This document shows positions 10,771 through 22,903 of a stretch of 64,000 nt of DNA, piece after piece (position 1 is the first letter of the stretch; every line of letters starts with the position of its first letter). The stretch covers positions 1 through 64,000 of the forward strand of contig LLEY01000012.1 in the NCBI GenBank assembly GCA_001414485.1, given 5' to 3'. This stretch comes from Calycina herbarum (Eukaryota; Ascomycota; Leotiomycetes; Helotiales; Pezizellaceae). The notes beneath the pieces are model-generated. The model ran no database searches and was not told the origin of the DNA. It was given only the letters and a program-made list of their open reading frames with translations. A program made the translations under genes and the position numbers.

Positions 10771-13293
10771 TCATGCATATCGAACGGAAGGTTGAGGCTG
10801 CCATTGCGGTTGCGCCGGAATCCACCTCCCATCATTACCCCATCGTCCCCCCGCATCACCACTAGGTATCCTCGTCCTGGAGCCCTGAGATCTACTTCCC
10901 TGGGCTCCTTGATACCATCCCGCTTGTGGCGGTAACGGCTTCGGTATTTTGCGAGCGCGGTTTCTTCTTCTGTATCTGCTGAAGCAGCAGGATAGGATGG
11001 CGAGTACTATTAGACCTCCTATTGCGGAGGCGAGACCAATTACGAGGGTTTTGTTTTGATCGATCCAACTGGTGATTTCCTTTCCTACACTTGAGCCATT
11101 GCACTGTCCGTTTGCACATTTTCCTCCTCCTTGGCAAGATGTCCCGTCGAGGAAATTCTGTTGCATGGAATAGCAGACGTTACTGCCGAATTGAGGCGAG
11201 GCACATGATATTTGACAACCGGATGAGGAACAGGCGTAGGTATCGTTGCGAGTGGTGTATGATCCCATGAGAGTTTTGCATTGGGTGTCACGCGAGGTAC
11301 ATTGTCCCGAGGCGCAAGTCAAGGTAGTGGAGTTGCCACATGCGGTACCTGGATTTTGTTAGTATATTATTTTTGGGATGAATCTGGGGAAACATACCAT
11401 CTGGTGCGGTAACATCCGTCGGGCAGGTGGCAGTTGTACCGCTACAAACCTCCTGGGGATCACAAGACCCGGTACTCTTTCGACAAACGGTATTGCTGGC
11501 AGCGAATTGACATGATTCGTTACAGCAATCTTCATTGCTGGGGTCGCAGACTGAGTTCGTGGCGAATTTGCAGGTCGTTGGGTTACAACATCTGTTGGAT
11601 CCACATCCAGATGTACCACCACAATCACAATCTTCTCCAGCTTCGACAATTCCGTTTCCACATTGACTTCCGGTGATGGTCGTAACATCCTTATTCGCGG
11701 TTAAACAACTAGTCTTGACACTGTTTCTTCCCATAGCCGAACAAACGTTTCCAATCGTACAAGGCGAGAATTTCTGTATGTTGGATCCAGTACTGGGGTT
11801 CATAATAAAAGCTCCCGCAGCGTCACATGTATTAGCATTAAGAGGGCAACATTGTTGAGCTGAGACCGTGGTTCCGTCGTTACAAGTTGAAGATGTGCAA
11901 TCGTGTACAGCACCAAAGGTATGACCGGTTTCATGAGCAACAACCTGCCATTCTGTACTAGTTCTCACCACCACATTTGCTCCACTGACAGTTTCGTTGG
12001 CACTGTTAGCGGTAGCAACCTGAGAAGTAGCAACACATGCTTGACCCAACCAGGCGAGTCCGACGGCTGATCCAGTTGCACAAGTACTGAGGAGTGTCCA
12101 GTAAGCATTCGTATCGGCACGTTGACCTCTCCAAGCGGAAAATAGATTCAATCTATCCTGGATGGTGATTGAATCACTGCATGCAATATTCCAGGGAGCT
12201 GCGGAAGTTGCTTGAGTAGGGCAGGCGGCATCACTGATGGTGAGATTTTGAATTCCCAGGGTGATGTTAAAGCTGTCCTCGTATTGGGTCGAGGCGAGGT
12301 TGATCACGCTGATGATGTTTCTCCGGACAGATTCAGTGGAATTAAAACCAGCTGTGTATGTGCAATCGGTTGCCACACCGACTAACGCAACCTTCCGAGT
12401 CGATGGGCATCCGGAGGTTTGTCCGATGGTCGACGCTAGGTTGACACCGGCCGAATTTCCTCCAAGCTGTCCATCAATGGAATCTCGTGAGAAGAGGGAT
12501 CGAGTCGAGGCTGATCCCCAAAACTTGTCCTCCCGTTTCAACATTGCTCGGTATACGGGATGATCGGGTTGAGTGTTAAAACTCAATCCATCGGCGGAGC
12601 AAGAAGGGGACTGCCCAAGACTTCTCTTCAATTCTCCATGCAAAATGCCATCGTAATCCTCACTTAAGCCGCTCGTAATATCGGAATCCCTCCAGACTAC
12701 CATAGATTCCCTTTTCGGTTCCTCGGGTGATGGATCCAATTCGTGCTTCGTCTGCATGTAATGCTGTTTCGTCTGAATATGGTGGTGGTCTCCATCAATG
12801 TGGAAAGCGCCCTCGAATATTGGATCATTTCCATCTCGATGTAACATAATGCGAGCCCACCCAACATTGATCCATTCCCCATGTCGCTGTACCATGGCAT
12901 GCCCTTTGAATACTCTATACTCTGATCTATCCAGTAGTTCCGTGCGTGTAATTTTCCCATCGGCGCCCAAGTACGACACGGTCGCTCCGTCCCCTAATGC
13001 ATTATGGTTTGGCTGCATGACCAACTTTATCCTCTGTCGGCCGCCATGTAAATCGAAACTCAGGGAGAAGGTCGACAGCGCATGCGCTCGATTCGAGGGG
13101 GTATGTATAACTGCATTTTCTAGTGGTGAGAGGTAGGATATGGGATTTCTTTGTTGTGAGTGAGCTGTGATGGTGTCGCAAAGTCAGTTCCGGGTCTCAT
13201 CCGCACGGCGGTCAGATGGGTCTACATACCACTTGATGCAGTAAAAAAGAGGGCGCTGACGATTCCCGTCGCGATCGTCCTCAGTAACCTCAT
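10771..13293 (-). CDS. ADAM-family membrane metalloprotease (ADM-B type)
   Basis: Zinc endopeptidase of the ADAM/reprolysin family (M12B), expected at the cell surface as a sheddase-like enzyme. Exons on the minus strand are 13293-13230, 13164-11398 and 11348-10771, giving 802 aa. Introns are 65 and 49 bp. Order: signal peptide (MRLLRTIATGIVSALFFTAS); prodomain with a Cys-containing stretch; catalytic domain with HETGHTFGAVHDC near residue 432, matching HExxHxxGxxHD; disintegrin domain starting CGNGIVEAGEDCDCGG; Cys-rich region; one membrane helix near residues 707-729 (LVIGLASAIGGLIVLAILSCC); and a basic, Pro/Gln-rich cytoplasmic tail. Every hallmark residue is present, so it should be active. 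It corresponds to the ADM-B class of Aspergillus and other ascomycetes. Confidence 0.93.
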
Positions 13294-15189
13294 ACTCTCG
13301 TTGTTGAGTGTTGTGGTGTAAAATCAAAGCCGCGCTCGTCGAGTCCCCTTTCAGCTCGGTGGTGTTCCCCTTCGCCTCAGCACTTCCTCATCCACCCAGC
13401 CTCTCCGTCAGGTCGTGTACCAAAAGAAAGTGAATGCGATGTGAGCAATGGCGAATGCAAGCGAGTGAGATGTGGAATTATGGAGCGAGGTGCGTCGGCC
13501 AGCGAGAAATGAGTGATTACGGGTGGGAGGAGGTTTGGAGGAGGTTTGGAGGAGAAGTTTGTTTATGGTGATGGTGGTCTGCAGGCGTTGGAGGTTGGAG
13601 GTTGGAGGTTGGGACGACCACTCGGAGTTCAGTGGAGCTGGTGGCCCAGGAGTCTGGAGGGTTTAGACCAGGTGAAACAAGTAACGGCGGATGTTAGGAA
13701 TTAGCGATTGATGTTTAGAAATAGACAATGCATTCAGTAGCCAAGTCGCCCTATTACACTATTGCACTATGCCAATGGTATTGTGTGTGAGAGTGTAAGT
13801 GTAGTGTAGTGGGATGTCTGGTGGTAGGAGTGTTGGTGGTGAAGAATATTGAGGCGTAGTGGTGAGAGAGTAGGCTGAGCAGGATTCTTGTATCGTACAG
13901 TAGATTGTAAGGTAAGCAGCACTGAGCAAAGTACTATTACGACATGCCAACGCCTACTATATGGAGTCTGAGAGTGTGCAAGAGTGCTTCTGGTTCTGGT
14001 ACTGGTTCTGGTTCTGGTTACGAGACTCTAAACTGGCCCTGCCCAACTTTATCAATTCCTTTCCTCCTCGTTCATCCCATCCCATCCTCCCACTTGCCTC
14101 ACTTCCTTAACCTCTCCTTAACTCCGACTGCGCACGGCAGCGATGATGAATACATTCTCTTGGCCGAGTCACGAATTCTTCAAAATCCATGGTACTCGAG
14201 TAGCACTCTAACTTGATGACCATACAAGAGGCCGGATTCTTAAGAATAAGCTTACTTTCACTCTCGTAGACGAGCACAATGGGCGAGGTGGGTTCCAATC
14301 CCCTCATCTCACCCAGCAACTGGCTGACCCTTCGTACGCACCTCCTCTGCAAAGGGTGGCGAAGCAATCGGCAACCCACCCGCCTCTCCTTCCTAATCAA
14401 CAAGCGAATCATCAGCCGAAGAATCCGGTCAATTATTCGGAATCTCCATGGCCAACACTCTTTTCCTTCTTGCTTGTCTGGTTTTCTGCTGCATCTCTGC
14501 ATCTCTGCATCTTTTCTGAATTGAATTGATGTTTCGTATCTTCCGAGGTCAAGTGACCCACACCCAAAAAGGGTCCTGGTGGCCGAAGGTTTGGTGTCAA
14601 GTTGTCAAGATCGCGAAGGGGTCCCGAGTTTCAGTCTTCCATCCGCCAATCATCTCCTTCCACCTTCTCCCTGCCCCAGCCATTTTCCAAAAATAGAATC
14701 CCTTCAGAAATCATTCGAACCGAATCTTCATAAGAGAACGGACTTTCTGTGTAAACAAGTGTTCAAAAATTTACACCCCACAACACCATCGCAACATCCC
14801 ACCAGCATCCGAAGAAACAGCCAAATTCCTCCTTGGCAAGCACTCTCCTCACCGACCCTCCCATGCCAAAAGGAACGTCGATCATGCCTCCCCCGAAAAC
14901 GCCATTCAAAAATCCTCATCCATTCAGAACCCCTCATCCCCCCTCCAAGACTTCAGACATCTGGATTTCCCCACCCACAAAGAGAAGCTCTTCATCTGGC
15001 TGCATGGCACAGCCTCATTTGCCGCGTAATGGGGTTGCTGACATTTGCATACATTTACGATCTAGAAATCTTGGCTGGTCTATTCTCCCTATCCCTCAAC
15101 TCTTTGATTTGTTGAGTATTTGGTTTCTGTCTTTCGTATACGTATTTGGTGTTTTTTGACTACCAACTACCGAAAAGGGTTGCAGATTT
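13294..15189. other. Gene-poor intergenic region
   Basis: The promoter of the ADAM gene lies at the left. Further right are short purine repeats (13514-13620, GGAGG and TTGGAGG units) and a TGGTTC microrepeat near 13990. Open stretches near 14579-15115 and 14833-15159 have no recognisable domain; the first lacks an ATG. I see no supported gene. Confidence 0.45.
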
Positions 15190-15952
15190 TCACTCCATAT
15201 AACCATATAAAAGTCTTGAGTCTTTAACTCCTTTAAATCCGAGGTATCCAAGATTTATGTGACACCAGCCCGTCGATATCTTTTGTTGAAGATACCGACA
15301 GGACAGGAAGTCAGCTCTTGGGTTGTGGCGCAGAACCGTGTTGTACAGTTGCTGTGTGGTGACGAATCTCTCCTCCTCTTTCGGTGGTATTTCTCTCACC
15401 GTTGGTTGGTACCTACCAGCCTTGTTGTTATCTCCAAGTGCGGGGTAAGAGCCTGGAAGTTCTTCCCCAACCACCTTGATTTGTTTTCCCTTCGAGAGCT
15501 TTGGACCATGAGGCATTTCTGCAAGATGAGTTAGTATTGACGAGTGTTGATACTCACAAAGCATCACACAAATCACCTCATTCTCTTCTGTTGGCCCTTT
15601 CCCTCAGGAATATCTTGACATACATCACCTGTCAACAGACCCAGAGGCGATTCGAGGGAGGAAAAGTTATTGGTTGAGAAAAATGCTTAGCCACCAACAC
15701 CATGAATCGAAAAGTCTTGTCAAGGAACACTTCCATAATCTATCTCATGATTCATGAGTACGTACTCTTTTTGCTGTGCAAAGTAATTCCCTCAACGCCC
15801 GAGATTTGAGCCTTGAAGATTTCCCCGTCAGCGGACATGTAGGCGTGAAATGTTATCAGAGGGCTAGGAGAAGTAGGTGAGAAGTCAAGATGGCTGGAGA
15901 GTCCGACGAGAACGTGGACGAAAAAGTGGAGGATTTTACTCCAGAAGTTCAT
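15190..15952 (-). CDS. Possible small secreted protein (171 aa, two exons)
   Basis: This is a tentative model. Exon 1 is 15952-15766 and exon 2 is 15518-15190. The join uses a GTACGT donor and an acceptor after TACTAACTCATCTTGCAG, and the reading frame is continuous (516 nt). The N-terminus, MNFWSKILHFFVHVLVGLSS, looks like a signal peptide. The rest is basic and Pro/Gly-rich without a known motif. A shorter intron (15519-15560) with its own GTGAGT donor shares the same acceptor, so an extra internal exon or a separate gene starting at the ATG at 15516 is possible. No family recognised. Confidence 0.33.
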
Positions 15953-16014
15953 CTTGAGATTCAAAACTACGGTACAAATTTTGAGCCCTAAAAAAATCAC
16001 CATTGATTTCGAAT

Positions 16015-16560
16015 ATTTGTCTAGCTTACTCGTCAATTGGTGTCTTACCCGACGAACGTGATGCCTGGATTACTACTCGTCGATTGATAGCTTACTCATC
16101 AAATGTAAGTTGGCTTACCTGTCAATTAATAGCTTACTCGCAACTCTTTTTCACCCCCACACTGATGTTGGTTCACTCGTCAATTGATAGATTACTTGGT
16201 AAATTAGTAGTTGAGTTACCGGCCATTTAACAGCTTCCCCAAGTCTTTTGGTCTAGCTTACCCGACAATTGATGGCTCACTCACTAAATATGTTGTTCGG
16301 GTTACTGATCTATTGATGGCTTATCGAGACTCGCTTTTTGGCCCCCAAACTTGGTTTGGTTTATTAGTTAATTGATGGTTTGTCTGTGGTTGGGTTACTG
16401 GGAACTGGTGGCTTACCTCCTACTTTTTGGCCCTTAAACTTGGCTTGGCTTACTTGTGGATAACTTATGGTTTACTCGTGGATAACTCATAGCTTACCCA
16501 CCACTTTTTTGGCCCCCAAGAAAGGGTGGTTAGCTCTAAGGGTGGTTAGCTCTATATGTC
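16015..16560. repeat. Decayed minisatellite
   Basis: Degenerate repeats combine two modules: GCTTACTCGTCAATTGATAG-like words (for example near 16020, 16090, 16125, 16180 and 16255) and ACTTTTTGGCCCCCAAACTTGG-like words (near 16335, 16425 and 16500). The full unit is roughly 85-105 bp, with copies becoming clearer to the right. The block ends in an almost perfect doubling of AAGGGTGGTTAGCTCT. No coding sequence is seen in it. Confidence 0.7.
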
Positions 16561-18079
16561 CATCACATTTCAGTCCCTCGACTAAACACTCCAACAACAC
16601 AACATCAGAACGCATTGAATAACCGAAAAGCTGTACAAACATTGAACAGCTGGTAATGAATCGTTTAAGAATTAATTCGTTATTTTTACGATTTTCTTTG
16701 AGAGTAGGAAGTCGTTGTTGTACGGGTGTAAGATGTAGAGGTTGGGTTACTTTTGTTTGTTTGGCTACGTGTTACGACTCACCTTTTTTTCTTGAGGATG
16801 TTTGGTATCTTAGTAGGGTGAGAGGGATTTGGAACTTTGATGGGAGAGATGGGGTGATGGAAGGTCGGTGATAATGGGGTTGAAGGGTTGATCCTGCCTA
16901 AAAAGCGAGTTTTTTTTTTTTGGGGGGGGGGGGGGGGGGAAGGTGGAGAAGTTGCAAGAGAAGTCAAGATAAGAAAGTTATGGAACGAGGTAATTGGAAG
17001 ATGAGATGAGATGAGTGTTAGATACTAAGTCCTTATATGGAAGACTATGTTTTATTTTTAGTGGCATAGCTCATAGTGCTGTATCATGGTGCATTGGTAG
17101 TCGCTTCGTGTAAAGGCGCGAGGAGGAAATAGGGGGCTGTTCGTTGATATTCTAGATGTTGAAAAAGACAAGTGGAAACCCGAACTATGAGTCCCGGGAT
17201 GAACTGGAGTAGAGGTCTTGAATTCGGTTCTTGGAAATTGGACTATATTCCAGTGTGGAATCCCCCGAATTACACATTACACGCAAAAAAACAGCATATA
17301 TTTCGCCCGGGACGAAGTAACCTTGATATCTTCATCTAATTCTGAGGTTGGATTGGGTTTGTAATACGTACTTTAAGTTTTCTAGTTTGCTATCAATCTC
17401 CAAATGACAACTCTTGACGGGAAAACGGCATAGCTATTAGTTGGTACCCTACCAATTGCTCCAAAATGAGATCCCGGTCCCGTTCCACCTGCGAAAAGAT
17501 AGGCCATATTCGAATATGATAATGGATCTAGAAAGACCAATGAACTAAACCTGAATGCGTTTTCATCTTGACAACATCAATGATTATCCCAAATCAAGCA
17601 ACGTTGTGAACTTTGCTTCAACTCCTTCTCTTGGTTTCAAAAATGAAAATAACCGCTCATTAGGCGATCAGCCGACAACTTTTTTTTCCAAAGAGTACTC
17701 CTTGCATTTTTATAGATTTTAGTAATAAAGAATGCTGCTCTGGGGACTGTATTTCTGTGGTGACTTGCTAGGGCTATCGTTGTCTTTTAAGCCCCTTCTT
17801 CTGGTGAGCAATAAAAGCAGCAGTGAATAGATACCTCGTTGTTCCAACACTATAGCGCAATCCGAAATATCAACTTAGATAATTTAGGGGAGTTGAATTT
17901 GATTGTTCCAAATACTTAAGTTAATAGTTTATATTACTCAACCTTTTTTAGCATAAATTACTTCATTCACCTTAAAAGGTTGGCACAACGAGCTAGAGAG
18001 GCAGGTACGAACTTGAAGTGTTTCCTGCCGCTTTTGCAGTTTATCGCAAGGAGTTCCTCAACTCTTCCAAGAAGTTTAA
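16561..18079. other. Intergenic region, no gene seen
   Basis: Apart from the T/G homopolymer junction, this stretch has only short open frames on both strands. It includes the 3' flank of the gene ending at 18080. Confidence 0.5.
16910..16939. repeat. T12-G18 homopolymer junction
   Basis: Twelve T followed directly by eighteen G. Length is likely to vary between isolates and may be imprecise in the assembly. Confidence 0.9.
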
Positions 18080-18669
18080 TTACACAATTGTAACAGTAAA
18101 AACCCCACAATGCTTTTTCAACTCACAACCCGTCGCATCAGCATCCCCTTGACAACAATCCCAAGTAAAATTTCCCGGAAACTCATCAACCCTCCAATCA
18201 CCAGGAATCTCCATCTCATATCCATCATTAAGATCATCATCATCTGGAAATGCATCGTCGTCTAATTCGAGGGTGCCTACATGATATATTGTTAATTTTT
18301 ACTGTAAAGGAGGAGTAGGTGGAAAGTAGACATACCAGAATGGAATTCACAAGATTTCTCTCTGTTATCTTCTGTGTCGAAGTTTTCGTTGCATTGTGTA
18401 CACTTGACCCATCTGGGTATTTGGACGAGGTTTGGTTTTGTTGATTTTTCGTTTTGGGGGGTTTGTTCTGCTCCTTCCTCTGTTTTCAACCTTTTTTTGG
18501 GTGGGTTTTCAATTTCATCCTCTTCTTCTTCCTTATTTAACGGGTGGGTGATGATTATTTGATCTTGGACTGCAGAGCGGAATTCGGAGGAAGCGGTGAT
18601 TGCGTTGAGGAGGATGGTTCGGAGGGTGGTGGGTGAGGCTTGTGATATCGCTTTGGTCAAAGGATCCAT
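18080..18669 (-). CDS. Cys/His zinc-binding protein (176 aa)
   Basis: Exons on the minus strand are 18669-18336 and 18276-18080. The 59-bp intron has a GTATGT donor, and the two halves of one zinc-binding module join in frame across it. The first ~75 residues are helical, followed by an acidic and then a basic patch (PPKKRLK, a possible nuclear signal). Then come KCTQCNENFDTEDN, CEFHSG, an acidic linker, W-D-CC and C-x4-H. This layout of Cys/His pairs, with C-x-x-H-x-G followed by a distal W-x-CC, is seen in many uncharacterised fungal zinc-finger proteins and is loosely CHORD-like. I infer metal binding and possibly nuclear location; partner and role are unknown. Confidence 0.75.
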
Positions 18670-19210
18670 TTTGTTGAGGGGTTTTCAGGGGTTTTCAGGA
18701 ACGAATCGGACCCAGAAAAGATGTGTTTTTGTTTTGAGTTTTTGAAGTTAGGAGGTTTTTCATGAGAAAGATGTTGAAATTGGAGTCTAGTTTGTACTAT
18801 TTCTATGTGGTATGATGTCATAGACATTAACTGGGAAATATAAGACAACGAGTCTAGATGGAACCCATCCACCAGCTCGCTTGATATAAGTCAAGGATAA
18901 TTCTCTCAAGACTGTCACATTTGAAGATGTTTTCGCCTAGAGGTGATGGGGTTGCTTGGACAGTGGAATTTTTAGTAACCTTAATAATAAAGTACCTTTC
19001 TTACCTATCTTACGAGCTACTACGTCTATAATCAAGAGTAGCTTTTATTACAGGTATTTATTAGCAGGTTTTTGTTTTCTTCTAGCTTAGAATTGTTACT
19101 GGTATAAACATTCTCTAATATACGATGAGTCAACCTCTGAGTTTTCAGCTTCTACTTAAATATACTACTACTCCTTTCCTCAATTTCCACCCCCAAAGTA
19201 ATTCTATCTA
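18670..19210. other. Intergenic region
   Basis: This is the promoter side of the zinc-binding protein gene and the 3' side of the 372-aa gene. The part near 18980-19100 is AT-rich and may be an old repeat, but I could not match it to the other repeats in the window. Confidence 0.45.
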
Positions 19211-20329
19211 CTAAGAATCTGCCACGTGTCCCATCTCTTTTGCCTCCTTGAAGATTGTTTCAAAGTGTAGGGCTTTCTTCTTCCTCTCTATCTCCAAATC
19301 CCGTAAACCCTTCCTATCCTTCGCTTCCTCTGCCTCCGCATCTGCGCCTAGTAGGTCTTTTCTGGCCCGTCGGAGCGGGTCGTAATGGTGGTTTTCATTT
19401 ATTCCCTTTGCGGTGTCCACAAGTCCTATATATTGCTCATTCTTGAGCTTTTCAGCCTCTAAACGTGTTTCTCTCTTCTCTCTTACTTCCTGAATCTTCT
19501 TTTCTCCCTCTGAAAGTTCAATATAATCGACTGATATCTCCCCAGTAATATCATCCGGGGAAACTTCCATCTTCGCAAAGATCCTCTTCTGGAAGACACT
19601 CATGGTTTGGAGAAGTTGGGTCTTGTCGCAGGCGAACGACGCGAAGTCATTGTCTTCTAACCACCGTCTATCGCAATATAACAATTCCGCGATCTTGTTC
19701 CATTTTCTGGCTAGGAGCAGCTCGTCGAGGCCTGAATGGGCGATTTTGTTTCGCGCGGCGTACTCATGGATATTGAATTCCGCTAATGTCGTAGTCATAT
19801 TAGTATCTACGACTAGCTCTTCAAGTGCCTTTTTGATACCCATGGTTCCCAGGCCATCATCCAGTTTAATCTGAGCCGATATACGCTTCCAATTTGATGT
19901 AGCAATTGCCTTCTTCGCTGGCTGTCCTTCGGTATCTTCTTTCGCAATAGCACGAATCGCCGCAACGTTTTGCTTGAAGTAGTCGCCATATCTGAGGCGG
20001 ATAGTGTCTTTCGTAAGGTCTTTCAACTTCTCCCAGTCTGAGGATCCCTTCTCTAGCCTCTTCCCTAAAACATTCTCCATCTGCACCAACCATATCTCTT
20101 TCTCCCAAATATTCCGACTTGTCTCGTTCTCTCCGAGTATCTCTTCATGAAGAGCGAGTGTGTTCTCAACGAAAGCTTGAACACCCGGACTAATCCCTCT
20201 TCTCCCCAACATTGCTCGAAGGTGGTTGGCGGATTCCTCGTGCGACGATCGATTCATGTCTCTGCGGTATCTGCGACCTCGTTCATATTGCGCGCGTTCG
20301 ATGAGTGGGAGTGCGTCAGTCAGTGACAT
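19211..20329 (-). CDS. Hypothetical 372-aa charged helical protein
   Basis: Single uninterrupted exon from an ATG at 20329; the frame extends slightly upstream without a better start. The protein is rich in Lys, Glu, Arg and Asp and almost wholly helical by composition. The C-terminal third (after about residue 270) looks like a continuous coiled coil with a basic end. There is no signal peptide, membrane helix or known catalytic motif. I do not recognise the family. The base composition and codon pattern are like the other host genes, unlike the AT-rich transposon that starts 340 bp upstream of its promoter side. Confidence 0.72.
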   Translation of the reverse strand: MSLTDALPLIERAQYERGRRYRRDMNRSSHEESANHLRAMLGRRGISPGVQAFVENTLALHEEILGENETSRNIWEKEIWLVQMENVLGKRLEKGSSDWEKLKDLTKDTIRLRYGDYFKQNVAAIRAIAKEDTEGQPAKKAIATSNWKRISAQIKLDDGLGTMGIKKALEELVVDTNMTTTLAEFNIHEYAARNKIAHSGLDELLLARKWNKIAELLYCDRRWLEDNDFASFACDKTQLLQTMSVFQKRIFAKMEVSPDDITGEISVDYIELSEGEKKIQEVREKRETRLEAEKLKNEQYIGLVDTAKGINENHHYDPLRRARKDLLGADAEAEEAKDRKGLRDLEIERKKKALHFETIFKEAKEMGHVADS

Positions 20330-20539
20330 TTTTTTTTCGTTGGATTGGCAAACTGTCATTGAGAAATATTTCGAATTCCGGAATTCTGATGAAGTTGCAA
20401 GCGTGCTTCTGAAATTTAGAGCAGGTGCCCTTGTATCTAGTCTGCCGGCGGACCGGAAACTAACCCTTAGTCCCGGAACTATTAAGCGAAAATTATGTAA
20501 ACAAAGGCAATCGTCGCTCCCCAGTTTAAGACGCTCGAC

Positions 20540-20665
20540 GACACTATTAGCATATATTTTATATATAAAGAGAACTAAAAGGATTCTATTATATAATCTA
20601 TTATACTTTATAACTTTAGTATATATAAAAGAGACTAAAAGAAGTCTATCTTATATATTTTATTA
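20540..20665. repeat. AT-rich tandem duplication flanking TE1
   Basis: Two imperfect copies of about 60 bp, each with a TATATAAA, GAGACTAAAAG-like, TCTAT order, run up to the left end of TE1. This is probably decayed repeat DNA into which TE1 inserted. Confidence 0.5.
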
Positions 20666-20667
20666 TA

Positions 20668-22527
20668 ACGTGGTTCATCAGTACCCTGCGCATATCAGTA
20701 CCCTGCGCACTTTTCCCCCACCTTATTACTTTAGAATATGATTAAACAACCACAACATATTAAATTAACTAAAACTACTCAGAATCTAATGAACTAGATA
20801 TATCTATAGCCTCTTGACAAGTTCGTGTATTATGACCAGTCTTTCTACAAGTGCTACACCGTCGCCTAGAGGGTTGCTCCTCATTTTGCCTCCCCCCCCT
20901 AGAACGCCTATCGCGTCGAGCCTGTTCCTCTGCCTCCCTTTGAGCTAATACGTCCTACGCATCCTCTATAGTAAGTACACCTCCTTAACGGACCCGAGTC
21001 TTTTTAGCCCTGCGACGCTTACTAAGGGCTTCATTTGCTGCTCGAAGGGTACGGACCTCTGCCGACAAAAGGGTCACTTCATGTGCTAACCGCTCTGTAC
21101 CCTTTGCTAACGTAGCAACTGTTTGAAAAATAGGCGTTGGCGAGCTTCCTTAATGACGTATAATACGATTCTTAACCAAAGTTGTTTGCAAAAGAGCATC
21201 GGTTGGGTTATGAGGGGTCTGTGAGACCTAAGGGTCGGCGTCCGCAGAAGGGGGGCTAGTAGGTGTAGGAGTTCGTAATCGGACATCAAGCTTTAATATT
21301 ATAGCTTAGGGATTAAAGGCACTAAGCCAGCTCCGCGGAATCCAGCCTAGGCGTTTTAGGCTGTTATTGATTCTAAATACGCTGCTTTGAAGGCGAGAAA
21401 GAACTCGACCTTAGTAATGTGGTTGATATAAGCTTTAATAAAAGTCTTAATTTAGCAACTATATGCCCGTTTTAATATACTAAAACACCTAACGTCGAGT
21501 AGCTAGGTAAGATAAGAAGAATAAGGAGGCAGGCAAAGAGTTATAATATTATAAGCCTTACAATACTCTTGGAATTCGGCTGATTCGTAACTCTCATACC
21601 TATCTAATACCAGCATTCGATATAGACTCCTTATACGAGCAGCAGTGTGCTTATCGAAGTGCTAAAGCCATTCTAGACCTGTCTCATTATTTATCCATCC
21701 ATTGTTTATAGGTTTAATAACCCAGTCGTATAGGAGGCCGCCCTTAGTATACCAATTCTCAAGATGATTCTTCCCTTAAACTACTAAAAATGGAGGCACG
21801 TCCCAACCCTCGCCATTTATACAAGCAATTACTGTAGCCTATTCTCGATTGCCTAGCTGAACTGCCATGCCTCTGCCACGTCGATCGGCGCGTGTAACAA
21901 CCATAGCTGGGCTTATAATACCCATTATAAAGCCTGTCTCATCGAAGTTATAGAAGTCGCAATCCAAAACACCGTATTTTACCCTTATATTCTCCACAAG
22001 TTAAAACCACGCGCTAATAAGCTCTGGATCTTCGCGTAAGGCTCTTTAAAAGTCGTAAACACGATTAAAGCGCGTCTTTAATTCTAGTCGACGTTGTACG
22101 AATCGAGATGCCTAGAGCTTGCTAACACGTCTTCCCCCCTACGATTCGAGGATATAATTCGCTATATCTTCTACACCAGCTAGCCGGGGCGCAAATCCTC
22201 TTATATCTAGATCAAGTATAGATCGAATAATCACCTCCTCCTCTAGGTTGTTTAATTTAAGGTTTAGTAGTAGACGTTCGTAAAGAGTAGTATGACCGTT
22301 TATTCGAAGTCGGAGCGTAGATTCGGGAACATTATAGATTTTCGCAGCGGACCGACGACTTAGCTTTTTAGCTATACAGATAGCCTCGATAGCTAAGATG
22401 ATTCGTGCTTCTTGCGTTTGAATTTCCATTTAGGGCGGTTGAGAAAACGCGTGTTAAAGTTAGAGTGTAGTTGGTGGGGGAAAAGTGCGCAGGGTACTGA
22501 TATACGCAGGGTACTGATGAACCACGT
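20668..22527 (-). mobile_element. TE1: Fot1/pogo-type DNA transposon
   Basis: A 1860-bp element bounded by TA target sites (20666-20667 and 22528-22529). It has 55-bp terminal inverted repeats (20668-20722 and 22473-22527) differing at one position. Each TIR is ACGTGGTTC followed by two direct copies of a 17-bp unit, ATCAGTACCCTGCGCAT/C. One transposase gene reads right to left and is broken by stops. The TA target, TIR layout, psq-type HTH and DDE domain place it in the Tc1/mariner-pogo superfamily, as for Fot1 elements. The nearly identical TIRs suggest it is younger than its coding decay alone implies. Confidence 0.9.
20775..22429 (-). pseudogene. TE1 transposase, stop-riddled
   Basis: The frame starts at an ATG at 22429 (MEIQTQEARIILAIEAI), a psq-type helix-turn-helix, followed by a CENPB-like HTH ending near LDLDIRGFAP. 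The DDE domain contains FDETGF, then VLDRYESYESAEF, then PPYSSYLTQLLDV, the usual three Asp positions of pogo-type enzymes. The C-terminus has a CCHC knuckle, CSTCRKTGHNTRTCQ, common in fungal copies. Apart from stops (first one just after IANYILES) the frame runs through to a TAG at 20775 without obvious frameshifts. This is RIP-like decay of a once functional gene. Confidence 0.85.
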
Positions 22528-22903
22528 TATACTATTATCTTAAATTATTAAGTGTACTAATAGCTAGAAAGAGACTTATAAAAAGGCTTATATTGTAGAT
22601 CCACAATCCTCCGAAACATGAAACAAGAGCTGTTTTCCTGCGCCGTAATTCGCAAAAGCAAAGGTTCATACATATATTCTTTCAACTTCCTTCTTCTTAT
22701 AGGTTCTCCTTGATCGTGTTACTTCATTTTCCCCACCTCAACGTATATTTTTGCGTTGTCATTCTTTTTCTTTTTCTTTTTCTTTTTACTTTATTTTTAT
22801 ATAATTTGAAATGATTCTTCATAGATACCTCGTTATGATGGTAATGATAATGGTAATACTAGTGTAGTCGAGGGTGGGTGGTAATAAATCGAGTATGACA
22901 TAG

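Noticed and set aside
10771..13293. ADAM protease as part of a secondary-metabolite or effector cluster
   Set aside because: No synthase, tailoring or transporter genes nearby; neighbours are unrelated housekeeping and orphan genes.
14579..15115. 178-codon open frame
   Set aside because: It lacks an ATG at the start, has low-complexity Ser/Pro/His composition and no recognisable motif.
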